Assembly (NCBI GenBank): GCA_009602725.1
Contig: WELB01000342.1
Span: 20,718 to 33,303 of the forward strand
Reading direction: 5' to 3'
DNA from: Spirogloea muscicola
Lineage: Eukaryota > Streptophyta > Zygnematophyceae > Spirogloeales > Spirogloeaceae
Length of the DNA stretch: 12,586 nucleotides
The translations under genes and the position numbers were made by a program. The notes under the pieces were generated by a model that did not search any database, was not told the origin of the DNA, and worked only from the letters and a program-made list of their open reading frames with translations. Of the stretch, positions 1 through 8,530 are shown one piece after another. Positions within the stretch are counted from its first letter, which is position 1. Every line of letters starts with the position of its first letter.

Positions 1-80
1 GGCGCCCGGCGGCCTCCGCCCGGCGGCGGCGGCGCTGCCGGCAGGTCCGCTCCGCAGCCCGGAGCCGCCGTCGGAGGCTG
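1..80 (+). promoter_or_regulatory. GC-rich 5' leader and proximal promoter of SDHAF2
   Basis: This stretch lies directly upstream of the first ATG and is very GC-rich with a short GGC-triplet run near positions 24-34. It probably holds the 5' untranslated region and part of the promoter. No TATA box or other defined element is visible. A similar CCG/GGC tract precedes the flavodiiron gene and closes the right edge of the window, so such tracts may mark gene starts in this genome (inference). The window edge cuts off anything further upstream. Confidence 0.45.
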
Positions 81-1437
81 ATGGAAGGGCAGGATGCTCG
101 CCTGCTGGCGGCCAGGCCGCTGGCTTGCCGGCGCGCTCCACCGCGTCAAGTTCGTGGCGCTCGATCGCGCAGCCGCTTGTCTGACCGGAGGCTTGTGGCT
201 GTGGCGCCGTGGCGCGGCCTTAGCAGGCCTGGTGTCGGCCCCTGCTTGCGCGCCTGGAGCAGCCCCGCCGGGTGGCGCGCGGACGACCCCCGCCTCACCA
301 GGCAGCACCTCAACAGGTCCGCCACGTCTGCCGACCTGACCAAAGGCTCAGCTTCATGCGTACATGGGCGCCCACCTCTTTCACAACCTAAACCTCAAAC
401 CCCTAAGTACTGCTCCCTAAACCCTAAATCGTGAACCCCAATTCCCAATCCAACTTGTCTCACCAGCTGCTGCCGACCGCCAGTAAGATATGCCGTCGCC
501 TATGTTATGCAGCTCACAAAAACGGCTCACCAATTCAATGCCTATTTGTATCTAAGTGACCTGTGGGCAGGAGGTCATTCTTGCATTAAATGCCTTGCGG
601 CTAGGGCAGGTGTAAGCAGTGTTGCAATTGTGCAGGCTGCTGTATAGGAGCAGGCAGAGGGGCTACTTGGAGTTGGACCTCCTCCTAGGCACCTGGACAA
701 GCGACAACATTGAGAAGCTGGACAAGAAGATGCTTGCAGCACTTGTGCAGGTGCTTGACGAGGTGGGTGGACTCACCACTGCTGACTCATACTTAAGGCA
801 GGGACTGAGCTTGGCAGATTGACTGTTGGTGGAAGCTGCCATTGTGATTGCACTGTGAGCAACAGTAGCCAAAGGAGTGTCTTCTTAGATCCATATGCTC
901 ATATCTGTGCCAACTCTCATGAGGCCATTATGTGGTTGCTGATTGCAAGAGTTGTTAGTGTGGAAGAGATGATCAGCTTGTCTATAGAGAGGGAGTCGCT
1001 GTTGCCAAGTACCTGCCTTGCGGCGTCTGCTACCGAGCTTTGATCTGGCCTATTGGAGTGATATCTAAGAATATTCGATTGCTGTGTCTGATTTCTATGC
1101 AGGAGAATCCAGACCTGTGGAAGTGGCTGACAGGCCAGCTGCAGCCGCCCGAGTCAATGTCCAGTAACCCAGTGAGTACAGTTCAGCACAGCAATAGTTG
1201 AAATTTATGCCATGAGCTCTAAGATTTTGTATGGCAATGTAGTTTGAAATTTCCTTGCAACTCTTGGTTTTGCTGCATCAGGTTTTTGCGGCCCTTCGAA
1301 GCCAGGTGGCTGTAAGGCTCGATGCTCATGCCGATCCTGCAACAAGAGCAACGCCTGGTGCACCATGGGTGCGGGGTTGGGATGATCGCGACAAGAAGGC
1401 GATTGCAGATGGACACCCCCCTGCTGGTAATCAGTGA
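81..1437 (+). CDS. SDHAF2: Succinate dehydrogenase assembly factor 2 (mitochondrial flavinylation factor), 4 exons
   Basis: SDHAF2 (Sdh5; bacterial SdhE) acts in the mitochondrial matrix, binding the SDHA flavoprotein and promoting covalent FAD attachment for complex II assembly. My exon model is 81-316, 636-762, 1103-1171 and 1282-1437, with GT-AG introns. Phases join to a 195-residue protein, close to plant homologues. Residues 1-78 are arginine-rich with almost no acidic residues, as expected of a mitochondrial presequence. The conserved core starts at about residue 78 with NRLLYRSRQRG and includes the family RGxxE motif (R87, G88, E91). ENPDLWKWLTGQ (122-133) and the C-terminal TPGAPWVRGWDD block follow, and the protein ends in GNQ. 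Intron 1 has a weak donor (GTCCGC), but the AG|G junction creates the expected Arg before LLYRS. ATG 81 is the first ATG and is in frame; the ATG at 94 is in another frame and does not fit the splice phase. Known: family role. Inferred: splice sites and targeting. Confidence 0.93.
415..428 (+). repeat. Two perfect copies of the plant-type telomere repeat CCCTAAA inside SDHAF2 intron 1
   Basis: CCCTAAACCCTAAA is read directly. Degenerate relatives lie just upstream (CCTAAACCTCAAACCCCTAA, about 387-406). The sequence contains the AAACCCTAA telo-box known from 5' regions of plant housekeeping genes. It could be a telo-box bound by Myb-type factors or a scar of telomere-repeat insertion during break repair. 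Position in the first intron, about 100 nt after exon 1, would suit a regulatory role (inference). Confidence 0.7.
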
Positions 1438-1660
1438 AGTGCCAATCCCTTGCCATTGTCCTGAGATCAGGACGAGGCTTCACAAAGTAACATGTAGACT
1501 GCACTACTTTGCATAGATTGCAGAGAGAGCACAGGCTTTGTGGCTCTAAGCCATATCATCATGGATAGTATGAGGCTGTACCCTGCTTGAAGCAGGTAAT
1601 ACATAGCCTCAGCAAGCCAATTGCCAATTGCAATTGTCATGTGATTTACCACCTTGTGAT

Positions 1661-1665
1661 TGTAA
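1661..1665 (+). terminator. TGTAA polyadenylation signal for SDHAF2
   Basis: TGTAA is the usual polyadenylation signal of chlorophyte green algae. This one lies 224 nt past the SDHAF2 stop on the same strand and is the only plus-strand copy I found before the other gene's 3' region. Cleavage would be expected about 10-20 nt later, near 1680. Confidence 0.6.
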
Positions 1666-1844
1666 TTCTGTATAAATAGCTCATCACCCGGAATCTGTGC
1701 ATGATGTCTGATGATACCCAACCATTTTGTGACATTTATCGGTATGACCTCAACAGAGTCAAGAAGAAAATTCCATCTTACTTGCTCTGTCTTTAACGAA
1801 TTGTCTCTAGCGAGCCCAAGATATAATGTCTTGGGCAAGCCAAG

Positions 1845-1849
1845 TTACA
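1845..1849 (-). terminator. TGTAA polyadenylation signal for the flavodiiron gene
   Basis: Read on the minus strand, TGTAA occurs 136 nt past the TAA stop at 1985, a normal 3' UTR length for green algae. Predicted cleavage near 1830 would leave about 150 bp between the two mRNA ends. Confidence 0.6.
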
Positions 1850-1984
1850 ACTGCTCACCTTTCTATGACCGAAGCCTCATTGGCACACAGCACATGAATA
1901 AGACGCACTGGATGTATTTGTATGTGTACAAGGGTATGAAAGTCAGTTTGAATTTGGCAGCACCGCCACTACAAAGATTCACAT

Positions 1985-4900
1985 TTAGTAGTAATCACCA
2001 ATCTTGCGATGATGGGCAGCGGTGCGGCCCTCAGCCTTGGGAACACTGCCATCCTCGACCACAGCGTAGGTGATCCAATGGTCGTTTGTCTCCATCCTGA
2101 AGAGATTGACAATCACAGCACAAACAATACCAACAAGATATTTGTTGTCATGTATGAACCTTGACAAAGGTGTGATAAATTTCGTATTTGCAAAAGTTCC
2201 TACAAAAATTTGTAATAAAGGTGTAATCCTTGTGTTGTTGAACAGATAACGTGCAAGATGCAACGGCCTGAATTAGCTGACCTGCTTGCAACCTTACACT
2301 CCATGTACGCAATTGCGTCCTTAAGGATCGGAGATGAATTGTTGGCAGGTGCCCATTGTACACCCTCAAAGCGATCAGCTGCCAAGCATAATTGATCACA
2401 TAATATTACTAGCTCAACGACCAATATTACTAGCTGCAAAAACGACCAAGCTTGCCAGTGCCATGGGGTGTCCGACTGAAGGACAGGCAGATTCTGCTGC
2501 TCCAACTGTTGCTAAGACTGCTTGATCTAGGCATCAGGACGCACTGCAAGGCCCTCCTTAGCTAGGCTTCAAATTCTGCAAGTCAGGCAAACGACAAAGT
2601 CGAGAAGCCACAAGCGATCTGTCAGAGGCTGGATCTGCAGGCTAGCAACCTGCACCAGTACACAGCCGGAGAAAGTTTGCTTTCTTACCTCCAGGAGGGA
2701 AACGCTTCAAGAAGTGCTTCAAAATCGCATTGTATTTGCCATCTTCTAAGCAATTCAGGACAAAAGTGTCGCCAACCTGCATATCAACATACCAATCAAT
2801 CAGATATGAACGCCACCCTCCAGGACAACATCATCCCCTTTCATGCTTGTCTTTGCAGGGGTATCTTGCAAAGCTCCATGGCCTCTTGCAGCAAGGGTGT
2901 GAGTCCAGTGACATCTAGGTCGCCTCTTGATATACCCAAAAAATATTGTCATTGTAATTGTTCCATTGCAGCATTGTAGTGGACAGACTTAAGAAGAGGT
3001 GATAAATGTGTGAGCGCATGCCTTAAATGCCACTTGCTAATGAGTATCAAAAGAAAGCTTTAGCAGCTGAAGGTACCTGCATGAGTGACTCAATAGCGCG
3101 ATCCTTGGCTACAGCTATGGTGATGCCAAGTGGCTTGAAGCTTGCCTGAAGTAGTCACGAAGTGGGACAATGTCAGGTGACAATGTGGGTGTCACCTAAG
3201 CCACTGTAAGATTGCAAAAAGGTCACACTACAACAGCCTGCACAACAGGACTTGGGCAAATGACTAATTCTCTACAACCACATCAACACAGCAGTGCTTA
3301 ACACAACACACAGAGGCTGAGCGACTGCTTGTCATACAACATGTGACCTTTTTCTCATTAGTTGGTCATCAAGTAGCCTTTGTACAAAGTCATAGACCCT
3401 CTGCAGTAGCCTTTGTACAAAAGGCATGGACCCTGTGCTGTCATAGAAGCTAGCACTGAAAAGATAGCGCAAAGACACCTCTTCATCGGCTGAGGCTTAC
3501 CTGACTAACCCAGGATGCCACCATGGCTCCTTTTGAAGCACCCTTTGCTGCAGTAACAATATAAAGCCCACCAGATACTCGTGCTATGGCTTTAGCAACA
3601 TTCACTGGCATGCCTGTCTTCCTCGCCTCCACAGACTTCCTTTGTGTCAGCTTCTGACCAAGGTCAGTGCCAGCTTCCTCATATTCCTGGTACCTGCAAA
3701 AATTATACACATAACAATCTCAGTAAGACAAGCTAAACCTATTGCATCAAATCAGAAACAGCAATCGCATCTTGCTGCTTAATAAGAGGAAGTACACAGC
3801 CAGTCAATCAATCAGGTGGAAGGTCAACTGCAAGCATGTCATAAGTACAGGCTCAGGGGTGTCAAAGAAGTAGAGGTATGACTCTGGTGAAGAGCAAGAA
3901 CCAAAGTCAAGAAGTATCCACAGGGCCCCAATGCACAGCTTGATCTGACTAGTTCAGATGTGCAACGAACAGAAAAGTGAGCCTGTTGCTCACGTTGCTT
4001 CTGTAGGAGTAGCCTTCACCCTCAGAGGGGGGAAAGCGGAAGTGATGCCCAGCTCTAAAAAGGACTGAAGGATAGTGTCGACTGGTTCATCATCACCTCC
4101 ATAAGACTCAGCAATGACGACTGGCTGCTTGGCCTTGACTGAGGCGAAGAGCGTTGCTGTTGCCCTCTTTGCTGGACCTGCGACTCAGCCCCGACTTCAG
4201 GCCTTGCCCAAAATATATAGATACATAGACATTACAGGATCACTGTACTGGCTCGAGAGCCATTGTCGAAGCAGGATTAAGCAGCACCTTGCAAGCATGC
4301 TTATCATAGCGGTTCTGGCACTACTAGTGGTAAACATGACTAGGCTAAACAGGCAATGGCTCAACAGAAGTACACCATGATATGGGGCCAAGGTAGTGTT
4401 CTCGCCAAACTTCCACAATCATGGGGTGGTAGGGGTTTCCACCAGACCTTCATGAGGAGGAGTCATGAGCAGGACAGCGGCACTCTTGGAGACTACTTCA
4501 ATCAGCTCCTGCGTTTCCACTGAGTTAAGGTCCACCATCTCCACCCCTGCGCCTGTCTTTGTGATACCCCTGGCCATTGCCTGCAAATATAAGGACAGAC
4601 AGTCGGTAAACTTGTGCCATGGTTTGTAGATAATCTCAACCTTCTCTTTGTGTTTGCCTCTACAGTCAACTTGCTTGTTGTGGAGCTTGTCTTCTTCAGG
4701 TCTTAACTTGAGCCTCCCACTGCGGGTTTTCCAACATCGCACGGATGTAGTATGCACCACAACCTCTCTTTAAGCAACCGACTGAGAGTTAAGATCCCTC
4801 CAATGCAGTGTACGATCCTCGACAACCTTGCACATCCTCGTCGCAATCTTCATGCAAGCTCACCTGAGAGAGGCGGTCGCTGTAGCCATAGTCAGAAATA

Positions 4901-6865
4901 TATAGCACGGCCACGCTGGCCGACTGCTTCTCCAGCGCCTGCTTGCTCCACCCCTCGTACTTTGACATCAGCTCAGAGACATTGTTTCTCAGAAGCGGCC
5001 CATGCCCTGTCGCAATCGTGGAGAACTGCCACTCCGAGATCTTCTTCAAGGCGCTTAGGACCGATCTTGAGTTGGGCCGCATGAGGCAATCGTAGTAGAA
5101 GCGATAATGTGGTTCGATGGTTGACAGCTCCTCGTCAAAGATCTGCAAGTCGGGAGCAGCCTTCAAAACTCGCACATATCCTCTATCCAACACCAGTTGT
5201 TTTGCAAGATGCGGAAGATGGCGAGGGGCATGACACTGAAAGCCCACAACTTACTCATAACTAACCTGGGGCGCTAGCTGCTCCGCACATATACAATTGT
5301 CTAAGACTATATTCATCCAATAACAACCCCTAGTTACTCTCACATGACCAAAGCCTGTCAGAGGCATGTGTGACTTGTTTGGAGCTTTACAGGGCAGCCG
5401 TGCACACCCCACAATGCAACTTGCAAAGGCAATGGTTGAAGCGAATGACTCACAGCTTCTGTGCAGTAGTGCATACCAAAAGCATCGCATGTGTACATGA
5501 CTCCAGTGCCCTTGTCTAATGTGAAGATGGTGTCTGGCCAGTGCAGATTCGGGGCTGAGACGAACTCCAGCAGGTGACCTTTGCCGAGATCCAAGGTGTC
5601 TCCCCCCTGTGTGGGACAAAGAAGCACACTCAGGCCTTTGTAACAGTGACAGTATGACGCAATTCACACATGACATAGCAGTATTAAGGACAAGATGAGC
5701 CTACATGGGCACAGGGCATGGTACTGCCAAAAAGGCAGTAGACCTCACTACGTCTTCGACACCAGGTCTGATGGTAGAAATTCAGGATGCAAAATTAATA
5801 CACACTATGACCTGATTCTCTTACCTTGACAACCTGGCTCTTGAATGGCTTGAGGACAAGGCTGTGGAGGAACTGTATTGCAACCTTGGATCCAACGACC
5901 GTTGCGTTCGGGGCTAGAGAGACCAGATCAGGGACGAGGCCAGAGTGATCAGGCTCCGTGTGGTTCACGATTATGTAGTCGATGGTGGCGGGATCAATCT
6001 CCCCCTTCAGAGCGTCCAGGTAGAGCTGCCGGAACTTTTCATGTGACACATCGATCACGGCCGTCTTCTCCCCCTGGATGATGAATGAGTTGTAGGTTGT
6101 GCCATTCTGCAACCCAAATTCGCTGAGCGACAGGAGGGAGGCAGGAGACAAGAGGTGACAGTTAGCCCTTCATGGCTACCTGGGCCTTGATCACCTTCAT
6201 CAACCTTGGCGGGTTTGGGCCCCTACACACAGAACGGGTGCTGTGCACCCGGTAATCTAGTTGTAAATTGAAGGCTAATTGAAGGCTGATTGCCCCCATG
6301 GAAGACCTAAGCGCACTCCCCCTTCCACCCCTTGCACAACGAGCTCTCTGGTACTCAAGGAAGCTCACAAGCAGGGCAAGGACAAGGGCCACCTAAGTAT
6401 TGGAGAACTTGCGGGACCCTTTAGATGAAGAATACGACGAGATGAATGTTGTTTGCGGAAAATGTGAAATTTAAAGACGGACGATGTGGCACTAGCGCAC
6501 ATGTCAAAGCGGTCGCGGTCCCAGTCGAGGGAGCGGATGGTCGTGGTGTCCTGGGCGATGGGCCACACCTGCGTCTGCGGCGACGCGTACCAGGCCGGCC
6601 GAGTCAGGTCGGGAGCGTCCACGAGCCACTGTTGAGGCTGGGAGATGCAGTCAGCTCAGTGGGCTGGCCAGTGAATGCACGGGCATCACGACTGCCGGGG
6701 ACTGAGCGGCAAGCGAGCCAGCAGCGTGCAGGCTACGACTGCTCCCATTAAGCTTGTGGAGGCCTGTGGCGACGGAGGCGCTCGCCAGTGGCGGCCCCGA
6801 GCGCGCCGCGACCTGAGGGTCACCTGCAGGCGCTTCTGCTGGTCCCACTTGACGAGCCGGGACAT
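1985..6865 (-). CDS. FLVB: Class C flavodiiron protein, FLVB/Flv3-type (photosynthetic oxygen reduction), 12 exons
   Basis: FLVA/FLVB pairs act at the stromal side of photosystem I, reducing O2 to water and protecting against fluctuating light. Exons on the minus strand: 6865-6824, 6637-6501, 6122-5825, 5606-5454, 5142-4864, 4580-4448, 4177-3994, 3693-3501, 3145-3077, 2776-2689, 2378-2282, 2096-1985. All introns are GT-AG, phases agree, and the product is 594 aa from ATG 6865. Residues ~45-290 are the beta-lactamase-like diiron domain with ligands H114, E116, D118 and H119 (HTEPDH), H181 (LHWPDT), D200 (CDAFG) and H257 (GHGPLL). A flavodoxin domain follows (~286-420; FMN-loop sequence [11 protein letters not shown]), then a flavin-reductase domain (~425-594). 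The C-terminus HHRKIGDYY is typical. FLVA/Flv1 proteins lack several diiron ligands, so the full set supports FLVB. Oddities: no convincing transit peptide follows an ATG, and exon 2 has two in-frame acceptors. The product class is near certain, the subunit likely, the N-terminus unresolved. Confidence 0.93.
2402..2449. repeat. Imperfect tandem repeat in a flavodiiron intron (exon 10-11)
   Basis: AATATTACTAGCT occurs at 2402-2414 and again at 2423-2435, each followed by an ACGACCAA-type tail (2417-2424 and about 2442-2449). The units are about 21 and 25 bp. It looks like a local duplication within the intron, close to the branch-point side of the exon 11 acceptor on the minus strand. No function is evident. 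Confidence 0.75.
3372..3438. repeat. Two-copy ~33-bp tandem duplication in a flavodiiron intron (exon 8-9)
   Basis: AGTAGCCTTTGTACAAA begins at 3372 and again at 3405. The remainder of each unit also matches (CATAGACCCTCTGC against CATGGACCCTGTGC). The first 17 bases are identical and the tails carry a few changes, so this is a moderately recent intronic duplication. It contains the palindrome TTTGTACAAA in both copies. Confidence 0.8.
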
Positions 6866-7105
6866 CTTCGGGGGCGGCGCGGCGACCGCGGCTCGCGCGC
6901 CGCCGGCGCCGCCGCTCANGCCGCTGCCGCCGCCGCCGCCGCCGCCGCCGCCGCAAGTGCGCAGGCGCCCGAGTCTGGAGCGCGGCGGGCGTGGACCGGG
7001 GGAGGCGCCTCGCCGTTGCCTAGTAGTCGTCACAAAGTGGCGCAACCTTTCCACCCATATCGATGAGGAAGATATCACTTTGCCTCCGTACTGGGCTTCC
7101 ACGGT
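6866..7105 (-). other. Open in-frame 5' extension of the flavodiiron gene: leader or unfinished transit peptide
   Basis: Upstream of ATG 6865 the same frame stays open to a stop at 7108-7106 (minus strand). The 18 codons directly before the ATG encode an alanine-, glycine- and proline-rich stretch ending ARAAVAAPPPK, which resembles a chloroplast transit peptide cleavage region. There is no ATG in frame in the read sequence, only a GTG at 7102. The ambiguous base at 6919 is the first letter of an NTG codon in frame. Either that codon is the start, or an upstream exon is spliced in, or this is untranslated leader. Confidence 0.6.
6926..6954. repeat. GCC/GGC triplet microsatellite at the flavodiiron 5' end
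   Basis: About nine uninterrupted GCC triplets, read as GGC on the gene strand, next to the ambiguous base at 6919. In the flavodiiron frame it would encode polyglycine. Such tracts are prone to length change and sequencing error, so local length and frame are unreliable. Confidence 0.9.
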
Positions 7106-7263
7106 TCAGCTGTGGAAGCTTCGTTTCATGTAGCCCCACTTATCCACTAGTCTCCGCCTGAACAATGTGTTGGCTTGAAATGAGCCACCCTTCCATTTCA
7201 TTCGAACCGCGAGCCTTCTCGACACCTAGCGGGCGTAACGAGGACGTGGTTGAAAGAGAAGAA

Positions 7264-7279
7264 GTGGCTCTCCCAATGG
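7264..7279 (+). repeat. GTGGCTCTCCCAA motif, copy 1
   Basis: GTGGCTCTCCCAATGG lies just before stem-loop repeat copy 1. Related copies occur at 7502-7520 and 11862-11877, with a weaker one at 9474-9489 (GTGGCTCTTTCAAAGC). Confidence 0.6.
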
Positions 7280-7283
7280 GGGC

Positions 7284-7330
7284 AAGGGCTGTGAGAAGCC
7301 AGCCCGAAAAGAATTGACAAGGTTCGAAGG
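7284..7330 (+). repeat. Stem-loop repeat, copy 1 (plus orientation)
   Basis: The copy reads GGGCTG, a short loop, then CCAGCCCGAAAAGAATTGAC and AAGGTTCGAAGG. The GGCTG/CAGCC halves can pair. It matches the minus-strand copies at 10381-10421, 10767-10808 and 10861-10904 through the stem and the AAAGAATGGACA tail. Confidence 0.75.
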
Positions 7331-7357
7331 GGCCAAAGTACGAGCTAAGCAGCGACT
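7323..7357 (+). repeat. TCGAAnGGGCCAAA block, copy 1
   Basis: TTCGAAGGGGCCAAAGTA followed by CAGCGACT aligns with 8036-8072 (CTCGAAAGGGCCAAA ... CAGCGACT), apart from small indels. It directly continues stem-loop copy 1, so the repeat unit is longer than the stem itself. Confidence 0.65.
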
Positions 7358-7404
7358 GCGGGGCCTGAAGAGGCTATGGCAGAACTATGGATGGCTATGG
7401 TTGA

Positions 7405-7446
7405 AAGGGCTCGCCCATTGTGGATAGGGGCTGGAAAAGCCGTTCG
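7405..7446 (+). repeat. Stem-loop repeat, partial copy (plus orientation)
   Basis: GGGCTCGCCCATTGTGGA followed by GGGGCTGGAAAAGCC matches, on the opposite strand, the 10767-10812 copy (GGCTTTGCCAGCCCCTC then ATGGGCGCGC). The AAAGAATGGACA tail is absent here. Confidence 0.5.
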
Positions 7447-7501
7447 CCTCCTCGAGACCGTGACAGTCGCTTAAGCGGAGGCCTAGCGCTGTTTGAGAGA
7501 C

Positions 7502-7520
7502 GTGGCTCTCCCAAAGGATC
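7502..7520 (+). repeat. GTGGCTCTCCCAA motif, copy 2
   Basis: GTGGCTCTCCCAAAGGATC. The CTCTCCCAAAGGA part is identical to 11864-11876, 4.3 kb away. The upstream context (CCTAGCG ... GACGTGG) also resembles the sequence around 7227-7254. Confidence 0.6.
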
Positions 7521-7521
7521 A

Positions 7522-7544
7522 TCTAGTAACCACGAGTGAGGAGC
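7522..7544 (+). repeat. CTCAGTAACC motif, copy A
   Basis: TCTAGTAACCACGAGTGAGG closely resembles copies at 7679, 8091, 9663, 10698 and, on the minus strand, 10340. The consensus is CTCAGTAACCACGAGTGAG. Confidence 0.55.
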
Positions 7545-7678
7545 CGCGAATCCGAAAGATTAGCAGCCGGAAAGCAATCCCCCTGACAAAACCAGAGGGC
7601 TGCAGCTAGAGCACGGCCGGCATCGCAGATGCAAGGCGATAGAGGAAGGAGATAGAGGAACGAAGCAGCTACGAAGCA

Positions 7679-7706
7679 CTCAGTAACCCCTGCTAAGCAG
7701 CCTCAG
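7679..7706 (+). repeat. CTCAGTAACC motif, copy B (28-bp pair with 8091)
   Basis: CTCAGTAACCCCTGCTAAGC and the following AGCCTCAG match 8091-8118 with about four differences over 28 bp, and both are followed shortly by TAGAG. About 80 bp further on, TTGAAGTCAGCCT (near 7763) also has a partner, TTGAAGTCATCCT (near 8258), so the two neighbourhoods are diverged duplicates with different internal spacing. Confidence 0.7.
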
Positions 7707-8035
7707 AGATAGAGGATAGAGAGGCGCATGTGGTAGACTTGAGCAAGCGAGCCAGCGGCGTTGAAGTCAGCCTACTCACCTCGCCCGCGGGACACAGCGC
7801 GCCGTGCAGGCCTGGCCAACAGGTCGAGCCACTGGGACCCGAGTTGTAGCACGGAACTCCGCAGAGAAGGATTGCTGTCCGCACTATGCCGAAGGGAGGC
7901 CAAATCAAGCCAGTGCTCTCTTTGTAAGAACACGGTTTTTGTTAGAGGGGCTAAGGTAACACAACAAATATCAGAGAAACACTCTTCCAGTAGAGGGCGA
8001 TGTCTGAGATTGGCCAGAAAATGAATGAAATAGAG

Positions 8036-8072
8036 CTCGAAAGGGCCAAAAAAGTATCAGCACACAGCGACT
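8036..8072 (+). repeat. TCGAAnGGGCCAAA block, copy 2
   Basis: CTCGAAAGGGCCAAA, then AGTA and CAGCGACT, paired with 7323-7357. It lies about 20 bp before CTCAGTA motif copy C. Confidence 0.6.
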
Positions 8073-8090
8073 CTAAGTGGCCAAAGGGTG

Positions 8091-8118
8091 CTCAGTATCC
8101 TCTGTTGAGCAGCCTCAG
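8091..8118 (+). repeat. CTCAGTAACC motif, copy C
   Basis: CTCAGTATCCTCTGTTGAGC followed by AGCCTCAG is the partner of 7679-7706. GCTCA and TGAGC within it form a short inverted repeat. Confidence 0.7.
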
Positions 8119-8530
8119 CTTAGAGAAACTAGTCTCCAGGTAGCGGGTAGCTGCAGCCAAAGCGCGACCCGGCACGCAGATGCAATGCGTGTGTCATGGA
8201 CCGCTGCAGCGATGCCAAGGCGCATGCGATACACCAGGGCTAGAGAGCCTGCCACATTGAAGTCATCCTGCTCCCCATGTTAACATTGGCACACAGCGCT
8301 GCGCATATCACAACCGAAGGCGGACTTCAGTAGCCAAGAGTGAACACATCCTTACTTGAGAGACTAATCTGGGGCGCCGGAATACTAGCATGCAAGCCAG
8401 TGGCCATGTTCATATGGTGCCCAGCATGCTGATGTATGGCTATGGTACCTAAGCGAGAGCCGCATACTGCTGTGAGCATTCAATGCTGTGAGACGCTGGT
8501 GTGCCCCAAGCTACTGGCCCAAATACGGCG

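Larger units (their letters stand above)
1438..1984. other. Convergent 3' intergenic region between SDHAF2 and the flavodiiron gene
   Basis: This 547-bp AT-richer stretch lies between two stop codons that face each other. It carries one TGTAA signal for each strand and is best read as the two 3' untranslated regions plus a short spacer. The short open frames here have no recognisable content. A cluster of CAATTG-like palindromes sits around 1618-1640. Confidence 0.75.
7106..8530. other. Gene-free interval upstream of the flavodiiron gene, built from degenerate repeats
   Basis: No recognisable protein is encoded on either strand; open frames are short and unlike any family I know. From about 7190 the sequence consists largely of diverged short repeats that recur elsewhere in the window: the stem-loop repeat, the CTCAGTAACC motif, the GTGGCTCTCCCAA motif and a TCGAAnGGGCCAAA block. 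The first 80-100 bp may include the flavodiiron promoter, but no TATA or CCAAT box is evident. The composition suggests decayed mobile-element or satellite-like DNA (inference). Confidence 0.6.

Noticed and set aside
94-339. Alternative SDHAF2 start at the ATG at 94
   Set aside because: That frame reaches the exon 1 donor in the wrong phase and cannot join the conserved LLYRSRQRG exon; the ATG at 81 can.
6686-7102. Flavodiiron start at 7102
   Set aside because: The codon there is GTG, not ATG, which is not credible as a nuclear start; the frame also crosses the unreliable GGC tract.
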